This document shows positions 45,502 to 53,398 of a stretch of DNA of 53,398 nt, one piece after another. Source of the DNA: JAXGPL01 sp040766985. Lineage in GTDB: Bacteria > Bacillota > Sulfobacillia > JAUYEG01. Each line of letters begins with the position of its first letter. The first letter of the stretch is position 1. The stretch is from positions 1 through 53,398 of the forward strand of contig JAXGPL010000018.1 in assembly GCA_040766985.1 (NCBI GenBank). The letters run 5' to 3'. The translations under genes were made by a program, and so were the position numbers. Under the pieces are notes generated by a model. That model did not search any database. It had not been told where the DNA came from and saw only the letters and a program-made list of their open reading frames with translations.

Positions 45502-45864
45502 CAGGCTCCCTCCTTAACTTGTGGGCCGCGGCGCCAATGCGGCTGCGGCAGATGCCTGCGCCGGCACCCCAATACTCTGGTAATGGCTATTCCTGAGCGA
45601 ACCGGTTAACCCCTCCGTGTATTCAGGGGCTGGGCTGCCAAGCCCTGCCCTTCCGGATCCAGGGCTATAAGGCAGTTCCCTCGATCCACGAGGTTGTCTG
45701 TCTGCAGGAATCCTTGCACCAGGTACTGAAACCGCCTTGGTCCCGCACATGATGGTTGTGGCCGGAAGGACTCCTTTGGCCTTGGGCAACGCTGGATTCT
45801 CTGGGGGCGCCGCAGATGACAGGTCATCCGCTGCATTGTGGTCACGCCGCGGCGAGGTAGCGAG
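45502..45864. other. Gene-free divergent region
   Basis: 362 bp between divergent pepF and a GNAT gene. A leftward patch (RFQYLVQGFLQTDNLVDRGN) looks protein-like but has no start or domain and may be a fossil. No promoter boxes are convincing and no T-box or riboswitch core is present. Confidence 0.4.
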
Positions 45865-47013
45865 TTGACCCAGATCCGGCCGGTCGCCGACCGGCGCGAC
45901 CTACGGGCATTCGTCGAGCTGCCGTGGAGACTCTACGCCGCTGACCCCAACTGGGTTGCCCCGCTTCTGGTCGAGGCATGGGCGATGGTCAATCCAGCCC
46001 GCAACAGCATGCTGCGTCACGGGCCGTACCGGCTGTGGGTCGCATGGTCGGTCCCGCAAACGTCCGCCGGGCGCGGCGAGATGCCGCGGGCGGTAGGCCG
46101 CATCCTGGCCGGCGTCGACTCCCACTACAACGAATTTGCCAAAAGCAACACCGGTTACGTCGCGCTGTTCGAATGCGAGGACGCCCCCGAAGTCGCGGCG
46201 GGGCTGTTCGACGCGGCCGCGGCCTATCTGAGCGAACTGGGCTGCGAAACGATGCGTGGGCCGGTATCCCCGACCGACGGTGACTCCTACCGGGGCCTGC
46301 TGGTGACCGGCTTCGACCACCCGCCCGTACTGCGCGCGTCATACAATCCGCCATACTACCGGGCGATGTTCGAGGCCTTCGGCCTGGCGAAGGAAACTGA
46401 CTTCCTCTCGCGCCGCGTCTCCCTGGACACGGTGCCGGAGCGTGCCCATGCCGTCGCGCGGGCGATGGCGCGCTACGGCTTTCGAACAGACCCGGTGGAC
46501 CTGCGCGAGCTTGACCGTGAGGCGGAGGACATCCATTCGGTCATCGTCCGCGGCACGCCGCCCGGATGGAGCGACCTCGCACCGCCCACGCTCGGCGAGG
46601 TGCAGGCGATGTGCCGCGAACTCAAGCCCATCGCTCGGCCGGAGTTGGTACGAGTCGCCCGGGCGGGAGATGCGGCCATCGGGGTCTCCGTAACCCTGCC
46701 GGACGTCAACCAGATCACGAAACCGCTGCGCGGCCGGCTCTTTCCGCTCGGCTGGCTGCGCCTTTTGCTCAACATGCGCAAGATCGACACCCTGCGGGCG
46801 ATGGCCTTGTTCGTGGTGCCGGAATACCGGCGGCGCGGCGTCGCGGCGGCGATGTACCTGGATACGCTGCGGGAGGCGCGGCGCCTGGGCTTCAGGTGGG
46901 GCGTGGGGTCAAGCTACAACGAGGCAAACGAAGCCATCTGCCGGGAAGTCGAAGCTTTCGGCGGCGAAATCGATGCGGTCTTCCGGATGTACCGGCGGCC
47001 GTTACCATTGTAA
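45865..47013 (+). CDS. GNAT-fold protein, YghO-like
   Basis: 382 residues. The N-terminal RDLRAFVELPWRLYAADPNW and MRGPVSPTDGDSYRGLLVTG with YNPPYYRAMFEAFGLAKETD match the YghO-like family of two-GNAT-domain proteins. The C-terminal acetyl-CoA loop MALFVVPEYRRRGVAAAMYL is intact. The function is unknown; relatives occur beside natural-product or lipid genes. TTG 45865 is chosen with GAGGT six bases upstream. Confidence 0.8.
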   Translation: MTQIRPVADRRDLRAFVELPWRLYAADPNWVAPLLVEAWAMVNPARNSMLRHGPYRLWVAWSVPQTSAGRGEMPRAVGRILAGVDSHYNEFAKSNTGYVALFECEDAPEVAAGLFDAAAAYLSELGCETMRGPVSPTDGDSYRGLLVTGFDHPPVLRASYNPPYYRAMFEAFGLAKETDFLSRRVSLDTVPERAHAVARAMARYGFRTDPVDLRELDREAEDIHSVIVRGTPPGWSDLAPPTLGEVQAMCRELKPIARPELVRVARAGDAAIGVSVTLPDVNQITKPLRGRLFPLGWLRLLLNMRKIDTLRAMALFVVPEYRRRGVAAAMYLDTLREARRLGFRWGVGSSYNEANEAICREVEAFGGEIDAVFRMYRRPLPL

Positions 47014-47098
47014 GACCAGCTAAAGATCAATTGCGGGCAAATGGGCCCCTGATTGCGCGGGCACGCTAAGTGCAGTTGCGAAAGGGGGCTTAGTTTTC

Positions 47099-47380
47099 GT
47101 GGAGCGACCGGATCTCGAAAGCTACGACGTTCAGCCGGCCGACCTGCGTCAGACGGCGGACGACATGCACGATGACGTCTCGTGGGAGGAGCTTGAGGAA
47201 CTGGAATACCAAACCGAAAACCGCCCGCGCTTCGACTTCAAGTACAACACGCTTGCCACCTACAATGACACACAGGCGCAATACGAGATGGCCGGCGAGA
47301 TCCCGCCCTACCCGATCAGGTGGAGACGATGGAAAAGGCGCGGGAGGGGCAGGCGCGCAGGAAGTAGTCTTGCACCGTAG
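47099..47380 (+). CDS. Small acidic protein of unknown function
   Basis: GTG 47099, 93 residues as read. It is acidic and aromatic for 75 residues (DDMHDDVSWEELEELEYQTE, RPRFDFKYNTLATYND) and then becomes arginine-rich. Moving the frame near 47323 gives VETMEKAREGQARRK and a stop at 47367, which fits the acidic, helical character better, so the 3' end may be frameshifted. It sits 85 nt past the GNAT gene with GGGGG as SD. No family is recognised. Confidence 0.5.
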   Translation: MERPDLESYDVQPADLRQTADDMHDDVSWEELEELEYQTENRPRFDFKYNTLATYNDTQAQYEMAGEIPPYPIRWRRWKRRGRGRRAGSSLAP

Positions 47381-47425
47381 GGGACGCTAATATAAGGCCT
47401 TCTGCCACATACGAGACGTCCCCTA
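47378..47425. terminator. Long-loop stem between convergent genes
   Basis: TAGGGGACG (47378-47386) pairs with CGTCCCCTA (47417-47425) around a 30-nt AT-richer loop, between the small acidic protein and the leftward amidohydrolase. Termination is inferred from position. Confidence 0.45.
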
Positions 47426-47443
47426 TGGCGCAAGCAGGCGAGG

Positions 47444-48952
47444 CTAGCTGCCGCCTCGCCTCTGTCCGCTCTTCAGTTCAGCCACGTACTCCTCAACCTC
47501 GTCCAGCAGAGCCCGCGCGTCGAATACGGTCCCGCCGCGGATCGTCCATCGCACGCCGCCCGCCTTGATCTTCGTAACCTGGTCGTCAAGGTACTTGTCG
47601 ATCCCGGAACCGTACATCACCTTGAAGTTGGCAAGCGGGTTTCCGTCGACAATAGCCAGGTCGGCCGTGGAGCCGCGCCTAACCCCGCCCACCAGGCCGT
47701 CGAGCCCGAGGACCCGGGCCGCGTTGGTCGAAGCGATCTTGACGATGTCGACCGGGTGAAGGCCGGCTTCCTGCAGGAGTTCGAGTTCACGGATGACCGA
47801 GAAACCAAACAGCGTGTACAGCGACCCCGCGTCGGCTCCCGTCGTGATGACGCCCCCGCGCTGGAAGAACTCCCGGAGGTATTTCATCCAGATCTGGTAC
47901 TTCTGCTTCCAGGCCACCTCGTCTGAGGTACGCCAATCGAAGTGGAACGACGCGTGCACTCCCGGCTTGGGACTCCAGTAGTCGAGCAGCGCCGGAGTCG
48001 TGTACTTCTCGTTCCATTCGCATGTCTTTGCCCTGACCAGGTCCCTGTTGGCCTCGTAAACAACCAGGGTCGGGTCCCAGGCGGTGCCGTTTTCGATCAT
48101 CAGGTCGAGCACATCCAGCACCCGCTCGGGATAGCGGTCGGCCTCGATCCAGTTGTAGCCGGACTGCCTGAACCGCAGCAACTCGTCCATCTCGTTGTAC
48201 TCCGGCGGGAAGGCCTGCACACCCGGAATCGCTGCCTCGGGGATACCGTACGTGTGCTCGATCGTCGTCACCCCCGCGTCTGAGGCCATCACCGCGTCGA
48301 CCTCGCTCGAAAGCGACAGGTGGATTGCCGTGCCGCCCTTCATACCGAGTTTACGGACCTCGTCGCACACCGGGGCAACCTGCTCGGCGACCGGGTCGAT
48401 CAGCTTGACGCCGTCTGCGCCGCCATCCCGGAAGCGCCTAACCATGTCGCGGGCTTCAGCGTCTGCAAACAGCCCGTCCCGCGGCCAGCCGTAGAGTACG
48501 ACAAGGCGAGGAATCGGCGGCCCGCCGGGTTGGGAAGCGATCCGGCGGTGTTCGTAGAGGGTTTCCTCGCCGCCGAAGCCGCACGTCCGCGCCGTCGTTA
48601 CCCCATGCGCCAGCAGCAGCTTGTAGACGTATTCCCAGCCGCGCGGCCCAACCCGGTGGTCGTCAAGCGGTACATGCAGGTGCATATCGACGAGCCCGGG
48701 CAACACATACATCCCTGTGGCGTCGATGATCTTGTCGCCCTCCGGGCGCTGCCAGCCCGCCGGGTGGCGCGCCAGCGCGATGGGGTCGACTTTGAGGATG
48801 TCGACGATCCTGTCACGTTCGATGATGATGTCGACCGGCCCTTCAGCAGGGGTGCCGCGGCCGTTGACGACCGTGGCGTTGCGAATCACCAGCCTGCCGT
48901 ATTGTTTGCCTTCTGTAGCGCTATGCGCCCTGGCGGCGCTTGCCTCTGCCAT
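47444..48952 (-). CDS. Metal-dependent amidohydrolase
   Basis: 502 residues of the amidohydrolase (imidazolonepropionase/prolidase-like) superfamily. The N-terminal beta-sandwich has VVNGRGTPAEGPVDIIIERD, the metal site YVLPGLVDMHLHVPLDD (HxH), a Lys segment ADGVKLIDPVA, TTIEHTYGIPE (His) and ITTGADAGSLYTLF (Asp), closing with ASTNAARVLGLDG and GSTADLAIVDGNPL. It would hydrolyse a cyclic amide, dipeptide or related bond; the substrate is not predictable. ATG 48952 has GGAGGG seven bases upstream and overlaps the upstream zinc-ribbon gene by 32 nt. Confidence 0.9.
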   Translation of the reverse strand: MAEASAARAHSATEGKQYGRLVIRNATVVNGRGTPAEGPVDIIIERDRIVDILKVDPIALARHPAGWQRPEGDKIIDATGMYVLPGLVDMHLHVPLDDHRVGPRGWEYVYKLLLAHGVTTARTCGFGGEETLYEHRRIASQPGGPPIPRLVVLYGWPRDGLFADAEARDMVRRFRDGGADGVKLIDPVAEQVAPVCDEVRKLGMKGGTAIHLSLSSEVDAVMASDAGVTTIEHTYGIPEAAIPGVQAFPPEYNEMDELLRFRQSGYNWIEADRYPERVLDVLDLMIENGTAWDPTLVVYEANRDLVRAKTCEWNEKYTTPALLDYWSPKPGVHASFHFDWRTSDEVAWKQKYQIWMKYLREFFQRGGVITTGADAGSLYTLFGFSVIRELELLQEAGLHPVDIVKIASTNAARVLGLDGLVGGVRRGSTADLAIVDGNPLANFKVMYGSGIDKYLDDQVTKIKAGGVRWTIRGGTVFDARALLDEVEEYVAELKSGQRRGGS

Positions 48953-49811
48953 CTCTCATCCCTCCGCTGATGTGCTCTCCGGGACCCAAGTGGGCCTGAC
49001 CCGGCTGCGCCGCGTCTCTCCGCCCACCGCTATCGCCACGGAAGACACCAAGGGCCGCCCCGACGCGCGTCGCCGCCGCCGCCGGGCCGGCCCGATTTCT
49101 GATCTCGATCAGATTGTCCCGCCAAAGATCCGCGCGGAAGCGCATTGGGATCTTGGTACCGCACTCCGGGCAGAACTTGGCGCCCTTGGCCTCGGCACCG
49201 CAGCTTGGACATTTGGTCGGTGCGGCTTCGACCTTGGTGCCGCACTCCGGGCAGAACTTGCCTGTCACAACCGTGCCGCACTTCGGGCACGTGGTTCCTC
49301 CAGTCGCCGCCCCGGGAGCAGGGGTCACAGCCTGCTGCGCCTTGGCCTGCTGCGCCGCATTCTGAATCGCCTGCGGAATACCGAAGGCCGACGCGATGCC
49401 CTTGATCATGCTCGCTGCTTGAGCGCCCTCGGCCTCGGCCATCTCTTCCTTGCGCGGTGTGCAGTCCTTGCAGTATCCAGTCTGCGTGTCCCAGTCCACA
49501 TGACAAACAACCAGTTTGCAGAGCGGGCACTCGTGGAAGTTGTCCTGCACCTGCTCCCAGGCCTTCTCCAGCTGCTCCGGCCGCATGTCGCGGACGTAAC
49601 GGTAGTCCTCGCTGGTAACCCGGTCTGCTGCGGCGCGGCCGACCAGCGGGACGTTGCGAAGCAGCCCACCGAGGGCCTGCCTGCCCACGGACTGGGTGAC
49701 AGTCGCACCGACGCTCGGCGACGAACGGTACTCGCGGCTGCACTTTTCGCAGTAGAAAACGGCATAGGGACCAATCCCATCGTTCCGGATGTCATGGCTC
49801 GGCATACGCAT
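48921..49811 (-). CDS. Zinc-ribbon protein
   Basis: About 296 residues. Cysteine pairs occur at FYCEKCSREY, ECPLCKLVVCHVDWD and YCKDCTPR, followed by two consecutive zinc ribbons CPKCG...CPECG and CPSCG...CPECG. An Ala/Gln-rich helix separates the two parts. A VTQSVGRQALGGLLRNVPL stretch could contact membrane. After the last ribbon (CGTKIP) about 50 Arg/Gly/Ala residues continue, where relatives usually stop, so the tail may reflect a lost stop or small shift. ATG 49811 is about 11 nt after GGAGG; GTG 49820 is too close to the SD. The function is unknown. Confidence 0.75.
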   Translation of the reverse strand: MRMPSHDIRNDGIGPYAVFYCEKCSREYRSSPSVGATVTQSVGRQALGGLLRNVPLVGRAAADRVTSEDYRYVRDMRPEQLEKAWEQVQDNFHECPLCKLVVCHVDWDTQTGYCKDCTPRKEEMAEAEGAQAASMIKGIASAFGIPQAIQNAAQQAKAQQAVTPAPGAATGGTTCPKCGTVVTGKFCPECGTKVEAAPTKCPSCGAEAKGAKFCPECGTKIPMRFRADLWRDNLIEIRNRAGPAAAATRVGAALGVFRGDSGGRRDAAQPGQAHLGPGEHISGGMRDGRGKRRQGA

Positions 49812-49906
49812 CTCTGTCACGGCCTCCTTTGGCCTGGTACGTTCCTCGGCGCCCAGTTTTCGCTTGGGCAGCCGCGCCTTCCTGCCGCAGAGGAGAACCT
49901 TTCTGC

Positions 49907-51118
49907 CTAGAGCGCGTTGACGGCCTTTTCCATCCTGTCAAGGGCCTCCCGCACGATACTCCGCGGACACGCGAGATTGAACCTCTGGAAACCCTCACCG
50001 CCCGGGCCAAACGCGTAACCGTCATCGAGGGCCAGGCGGGCGCGGTTTCTGACGAAATCCGAAAGCTCGTCCACGCTCATACCGAGGCCGCGCATGTCGA
50101 CCCAGGCCAGATACGTCCCCTCGGGGTGCGTGACTTTGAGCCGCGGAATCCGCGTCTTGATGTACTCGCAGAACAACTCAAGATTGCCGCGCAGGTAATC
50201 GCGCAGTTGCGTGAGATACTCGTCGCCCTCGCGCAACGCGGCTTCGAGCGCTGCGTACCCGAAGACGTTGCCGCTGTTGGCCCCGGCCCTAGCCTCGATA
50301 AACCTCCGCCGCTTGTCCGCGTCCGGGATGATCACGTATGACGTCGCGAGCCCGGCAACGTTGAAAGTCTTGCTTGCCGAGTTGAGGGTGATGGTGTTCC
50401 GCTCAATCTCAGGCGAAAGCGTCGCCGTTGTCGTGTGCTCAACGCCTTTGACCAGCAGGTCGCAATGGATTTCGTCGGAGATGAGGATGCAGTTGTTCTC
50501 GATGCAGATCTCAGCCAGCGTTCGAAGCTCATCCGCCGTCCACACCCGCCCGACGGGATTGTGCGGGCTGCAGAGGACCAACAGCTTGATCTTGGGATGG
50601 CGTGCGGGGAAAGATGTCCGTCCCCGGAACAACTCGCGCAGCCCGTCAAAGTCCATCTCGTACTGTGCGTCGCGCCCGCCGCGGCCTTCGACAAGTCGGA
50701 GATGGTTATACACGACCTGGCAGCCGGTGTTCTTAACCGCCGCCGAGAACGGGTAGTAAACGGGAGGCTGGATGACGACCTCATCGCCCGGGTGCGTGAA
50801 CGCCCTGATCGCAGAATACAGCCCGTTGACCACGCCCGCCGTGAATACGATCCACTCGCGCTTGATCTGCCAGCCGTAGCGCCTGCGGTTCCACTCGATG
50901 ATCGCCTCGTACAGCCCATTGTGCGGCGTGGTGTAGCCGTAGATGGGGTGTTTGGCCCGTTCCCCGATCGCCCTGACGACAGGCTCGGGACACCTGAAGT
51001 CCATGTCCGCGACCCACATATCGAGGACATCCTCGCGTCCGAACAGGGCCAGGTTGTTGTCCCACTTCGACGAATTGGTTCCCCGTCTCTCAATTATCTG
51101 GTCAAAATCATAGCGCAA
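49907..51118 (-). CDS. PatB/MalY-type cystathionine beta-lyase (class I/II aminotransferase fold)
   Basis: 403 residues. It starts YDFDQIIERRGTNSSKWD and MWVADMDFRCPEPV, the hallmark N-terminus of the PatB/MalY group. PLP-binding residues are seen in GVVNGLYSAIRAFTHPGDEV, SPHNPVGRVWTADEL, LISDEIHCDLL (Asp) and the Schiff-base Lys in TLNSASKTFNVAGLATS, with the substrate Arg in FNLACPRSIVREALDRM. It cleaves cystathionine or cysteine S-conjugates. TTG 51118 is chosen at the family start, GGAGG about 11 nt upstream; the longer frame to 51337 is not supported. Confidence 0.92.
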   Translation of the reverse strand: MRYDFDQIIERRGTNSSKWDNNLALFGREDVLDMWVADMDFRCPEPVVRAIGERAKHPIYGYTTPHNGLYEAIIEWNRRRYGWQIKREWIVFTAGVVNGLYSAIRAFTHPGDEVVIQPPVYYPFSAAVKNTGCQVVYNHLRLVEGRGGRDAQYEMDFDGLRELFRGRTSFPARHPKIKLLVLCSPHNPVGRVWTADELRTLAEICIENNCILISDEIHCDLLVKGVEHTTTATLSPEIERNTITLNSASKTFNVAGLATSYVIIPDADKRRRFIEARAGANSGNVFGYAALEAALREGDEYLTQLRDYLRGNLELFCEYIKTRIPRLKVTHPEGTYLAWVDMRGLGMSVDELSDFVRNRARLALDDGYAFGPGGEGFQRFNLACPRSIVREALDRMEKAVNAL

Positions 51119-51327
51119 CTGGCATCTCGCCTCCGCAAATGTGATAGGCAGCCCTCTACCCGTTCCCGGGGTCAATCCCTGTCGCTGCAGGTGCGTACCA
51201 GCGTGTCTTCGGCACCCAGGCGGGGGTTCCCTCCGGCCGCAAGCAGGGCAGAAGCATCGACCGCACGAAATCCGGTACGCTACTTGCATGCCGCAGCGGC
51301 TTGACCGCGCTCCGGGGAGGCTGATGG

Positions 51328-52284
51328 ATGCACACAACGTCGCCGACTGGCCGCAATGGCCCCGTCCTTCGTTACGACGACCATGTTCACGCGGGAGCGT
51401 ACAGCGGGCATGCCGCGCCGTTCCCCCTCGGCGAACTGACCACGGCCGCCGAAGCAGCCAGGCTTACCGTTTGCCTGCGCGAACACGCGCCACTGCCACC
51501 CCGCTTCATACGCACGTTCCCCGGGGCCGTCCGGATCACCCCCGACACCCCCGGGGCAGGCCGGGCAGTGGGGCTGTTCATCGAAGGCAACGGCCTGGAA
51601 CAGGACAACCTGGACGACTTCTTCAGCGATGTTGCGGCGGCAGGGTTGTTGCTGGGCTTTGAAATCGACGCCCTTGACGCCGAGTGGCTGCCCGACTCGA
51701 TTGCCGTGATGCAGGCCCTCGAGGAACGTGCGGCCAGACACGGGCTGGCGATAGAGTGCTTCAACCTGTCGCACCACTACCCGTGGGACGCTAGTTACGG
51801 CGGGCTACAGGCGGCTCTGGCAGTTGTGGGCGGAGCGGAGCGGTTTCTCAAGGGGTACTTCGCCACGCTCCGCAATTACGTCCGGACCGGGCTCTTCGGC
51901 GCCGTGAGTCACCTTGAGTCCCTGCGCAAATTCGACCGGACGGCCGCGGACGGCCCGCCGTTCGCCGGCCTGATGCCCCTATACCACAAAGAGATCGGCC
52001 TGACCCTGGAAACCATGCGCCGATACGGCACCGCCCTTGAGTACAACACCAACGGCTTGACGACCTGGGGACGCGCTTACCTCTCCCCGGAAACTCTCAC
52101 CGCCGCGGTCGCACTCGGCATCCCCATCGTCGTCGGCTCGGACGCCCACGTGCCGGCAGCCGTGGGACGCGGCTTTGCGGGCGCTGCGGCCGAACTGGCC
52201 GCGGCCGGCGTGCAGGAGGTCGTGACGTTCAGGGCCCGGCGGGCGGAGCGGGTGCCGCTGGCCGGTGCAACAGCGGCACCGTGA
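51328..52284 (+). CDS. PHP-domain phosphoesterase (histidinol-phosphatase-like)
   Basis: 318 residues. Metal site YDDHVHAGAYSGHAAPF (HxH), GFEIDALDAEWLPDS (Glu/Asp), FGAVSHLESLRKFD (His) and IPIVVGSDAHVPAAVG (Asp-x-His) match the PHP metalloesterase family, including HisK-type histidinol phosphatase. No other histidine gene is in the window, so the substrate is open. ATG 51328 follows GGGGAGG by seven bases. It is divergent from the PatB gene with a 209-bp gap in which no promoter is obvious. Confidence 0.85.
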   Translation: MHTTSPTGRNGPVLRYDDHVHAGAYSGHAAPFPLGELTTAAEAARLTVCLREHAPLPPRFIRTFPGAVRITPDTPGAGRAVGLFIEGNGLEQDNLDDFFSDVAAAGLLLGFEIDALDAEWLPDSIAVMQALEERAARHGLAIECFNLSHHYPWDASYGGLQAALAVVGGAERFLKGYFATLRNYVRTGLFGAVSHLESLRKFDRTAADGPPFAGLMPLYHKEIGLTLETMRRYGTALEYNTNGLTTWGRAYLSPETLTAAVALGIPIVVGSDAHVPAAVGRGFAGAAAELAAAGVQEVVTFRARRAERVPLAGATAAP

Positions 52285-52338
52285 ACTACGACGCTCGGGT
52301 CGCCCCAAAGCCTGGTCTGTGGGAGGAAGCCCCGCCCA

Positions 52339-53355
52339 CTACCCGTCGCGGCCGGCGCCGATGATGTGATCGTTGACGTGCCTGATCACCGAGTAGCACA
52401 CCGGCCTAAGGTGCCTGAGCCAAAACCGGCTGCCGTAGATGTTGGCCGCCTCGAAGTCCAGCGAGAGCCGCGCATAGCCGTTGGCGCGCCCCCACTCGAC
52501 CATGGCCGCCAGCAATGCCGCCCCGACTCCGCCCCGCCTTGCGCGCGGCAGGACATACGCCCCGGTGCACGCGACGGTTCCCTGGTCGCGGACGACCGTC
52601 GTTGCGTCATCGCCCTCGATTGTCTGCCGTGCCATCCCGAGGACGTCTCCGCTGCCCTTCTCGACCGCGATCCAGACCACCGACTTGGGATCGGCCACCC
52701 ATTCCATCGCCTCGTCCTCAGTGAGCATCGGCTTGGGCAGCCATATCGGCGAGCGGGTGTAGTACATCTCGTGCTCGGCGAGCACTGGGTACATCCTGGA
52801 CATGTCCTCATCAGGGACTGCCGCGCGGACCGTGAACCCCTGTTCGCCGCCATCATCGCGCGCCCCGTCAACAGGGCTCAGGTCCCTGACCGCGTCAACG
52901 ACCAGTAACCCAAACGTGCTCCAGAACCAAGCGTCCAGAGCTGTCTTATCGTACGCGAGGATAGTCACCGCCTGATTAAGGCGACGGTCGGCGACCCATT
53001 GCTCGCCGATCGCCTCGTACATCTTGCGGTAGATCCAGTATCGCTGCGCCGCGGGCAGCCCTTCGGCGACCGCATGCCCCCACTCCGGGCAGTAGACGCC
53101 CTTATCCTTGCCCTTAAGTTCGGGGACAGACATGCCTCCCAGAAACCCCACCAACTCGCCCCCGGCGACCGCGCCCACCATGGGATACCGGCCGTGTAGT
53201 GAATTGATCAACGGCGCGATCTCAGCGGTCGCCTCCCACCGTGCCGGCATCACCTTGCCGGTCGACTCGCGCAGGCCCTTGTACGCAGCGCAGAACAGCT
53301 CCGCCGCCCTGTCTAGATGCCCTTGGCCCAACGGGCCGATCGTTAGTTGACTCAG
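52339..53355 (-). CDS. GNAT family acetyltransferase, two-domain
   Basis: About 338 residues. The N-terminal GNAT-like domain reads LDRAAELFCAAYKGLREST and VGAVAGGELVGFLGGM; the C-terminal domain has TVACTGAYVLPRARRGGVGA (acetyl-CoA loop) and YGSRFWLRHLRPVCYSVIRH. The frame opens at ATG 53382, but that ATG directly abuts its GAGGG. CTG 53355 has a full GAGGAGG eight bases upstream and starts at the family-like LSQLTIGPLG, so it is the preferred start. The substrate is unknown. The last bases of the window upstream hold nothing else. Confidence 0.8.
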   Translation of the reverse strand: MSQLTIGPLGQGHLDRAAELFCAAYKGLRESTGKVMPARWEATAEIAPLINSLHGRYPMVGAVAGGELVGFLGGMSVPELKGKDKGVYCPEWGHAVAEGLPAAQRYWIYRKMYEAIGEQWVADRRLNQAVTILAYDKTALDAWFWSTFGLLVVDAVRDLSPVDGARDDGGEQGFTVRAAVPDEDMSRMYPVLAEHEMYYTRSPIWLPKPMLTEDEAMEWVADPKSVVWIAVEKGSGDVLGMARQTIEGDDATTVVRDQGTVACTGAYVLPRARRGGVGAALLAAMVEWGRANGYARLSLDFEAANIYGSRFWLRHLRPVCYSVIRHVNDHIIGAGRDG

Positions 53356-53398
53356 AACCTCATCCTCCTCAAATCGCTGCATCCCTCAACCCGGCTTA

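Noticed and set aside
45502..45864. T-box or other leader RNA upstream of the GNAT gene
   Set aside because: No T-box sequence, specifier loop or terminator/antiterminator pair is visible.
48717..49910. 397-residue rightward frame with repeated FGTALRAEL-like units
   Set aside because: The apparent protein repeats are the complement of the zinc-ribbon cysteine motifs and the amidohydrolase; no SD and no family.
1..53398. tRNA or rRNA genes
   Set aside because: No GTTC-type T-loop with matching acceptor stem, nor any conserved rRNA word, was noticed in the intergenic stretches. A covariance scan would be needed to be certain.

Overview
The window is about 53.4 kb of GC-rich bacterial DNA. 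It most resembles a high-GC, Gram-positive-type Bacillota lineage. The evidence is strong GGAGG Shine-Dalgarno (SD) sites, many TTG/GTG and apparently CTG starts, S-layer homology repeats, a DUF3231 protein, a DUF2600 terpene cyclase, an ECF riboflavin transporter behind an FMN riboswitch, and oligoendopeptidase F. No rRNA, tRNA, phage or intact insertion sequence was seen. The species cannot be named from sequence alone.

Layout. 1-9 kb: a TPP enzyme with an internal amber codon, a DsrE protein and an AEC transporter, then broken genes (S-layer protein, ten-helix metal permease), then a leftward cluster of aldo/keto reductase, two disrupted M24 peptidases and a bactofilin. 9.3-13 kb: an unusual TrkA-type channel, a DEAD-box helicase, and an FMN riboswitch with terminator driving a frameshifted ribU. 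12.8-18.2 kb: a broken methyltransferase, an MFS transporter translationally coupled to a broken M20 amidohydrolase, and a large M28 peptidase. 18.4-20.7 kb: a polyprenyl synthase facing a DUF2600 cyclase. 20.8-24.7 kb: a TetR-controlled ABC exporter operon with a textbook promoter and stacked operators. 24.7-27.7 kb: acetyltransferases, a 22-residue peptide and thiD.

27.7-33.5 kb is a gene graveyard. It holds two families of diverged tandem repeats, a many-times frameshifted aldo/keto reductase with a 4Fe-4S tail, and a frameshifted phosphotransferase facing it. After this come a class V aminotransferase plus EamA exporter, an irregular array of a roughly 23-bp repeat, two GNAT genes, a methyltransferase, DUF3231, a CPBP protease, an Fpg-like protein, a polysaccharide deacetylase, PepF, a GNAT protein, an amidohydrolase, a zinc-ribbon protein, a PatB-type lyase, a PHP-domain protein and a last GNAT protein.

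Genes for peptide and amide breakdown recur (M24 twice, M20, M28, M3, amidohydrolase, PatB), as do acetyltransferases, which suggests a peptide-scavenging heterotroph. The strongest unexplained signals are: (i) the heptamer GGTTTCC/GGAAACC, which I count about 49 times where composition predicts six or seven, sometimes as inverted pairs, a pattern like a DNA-uptake signal; (ii) at least three genes whose only well-placed start is CTG behind a strong SD; (iii) the repeat array at 36.6-37.0 kb; and (iv) the decayed repeat region at 27.7-31.7 kb.
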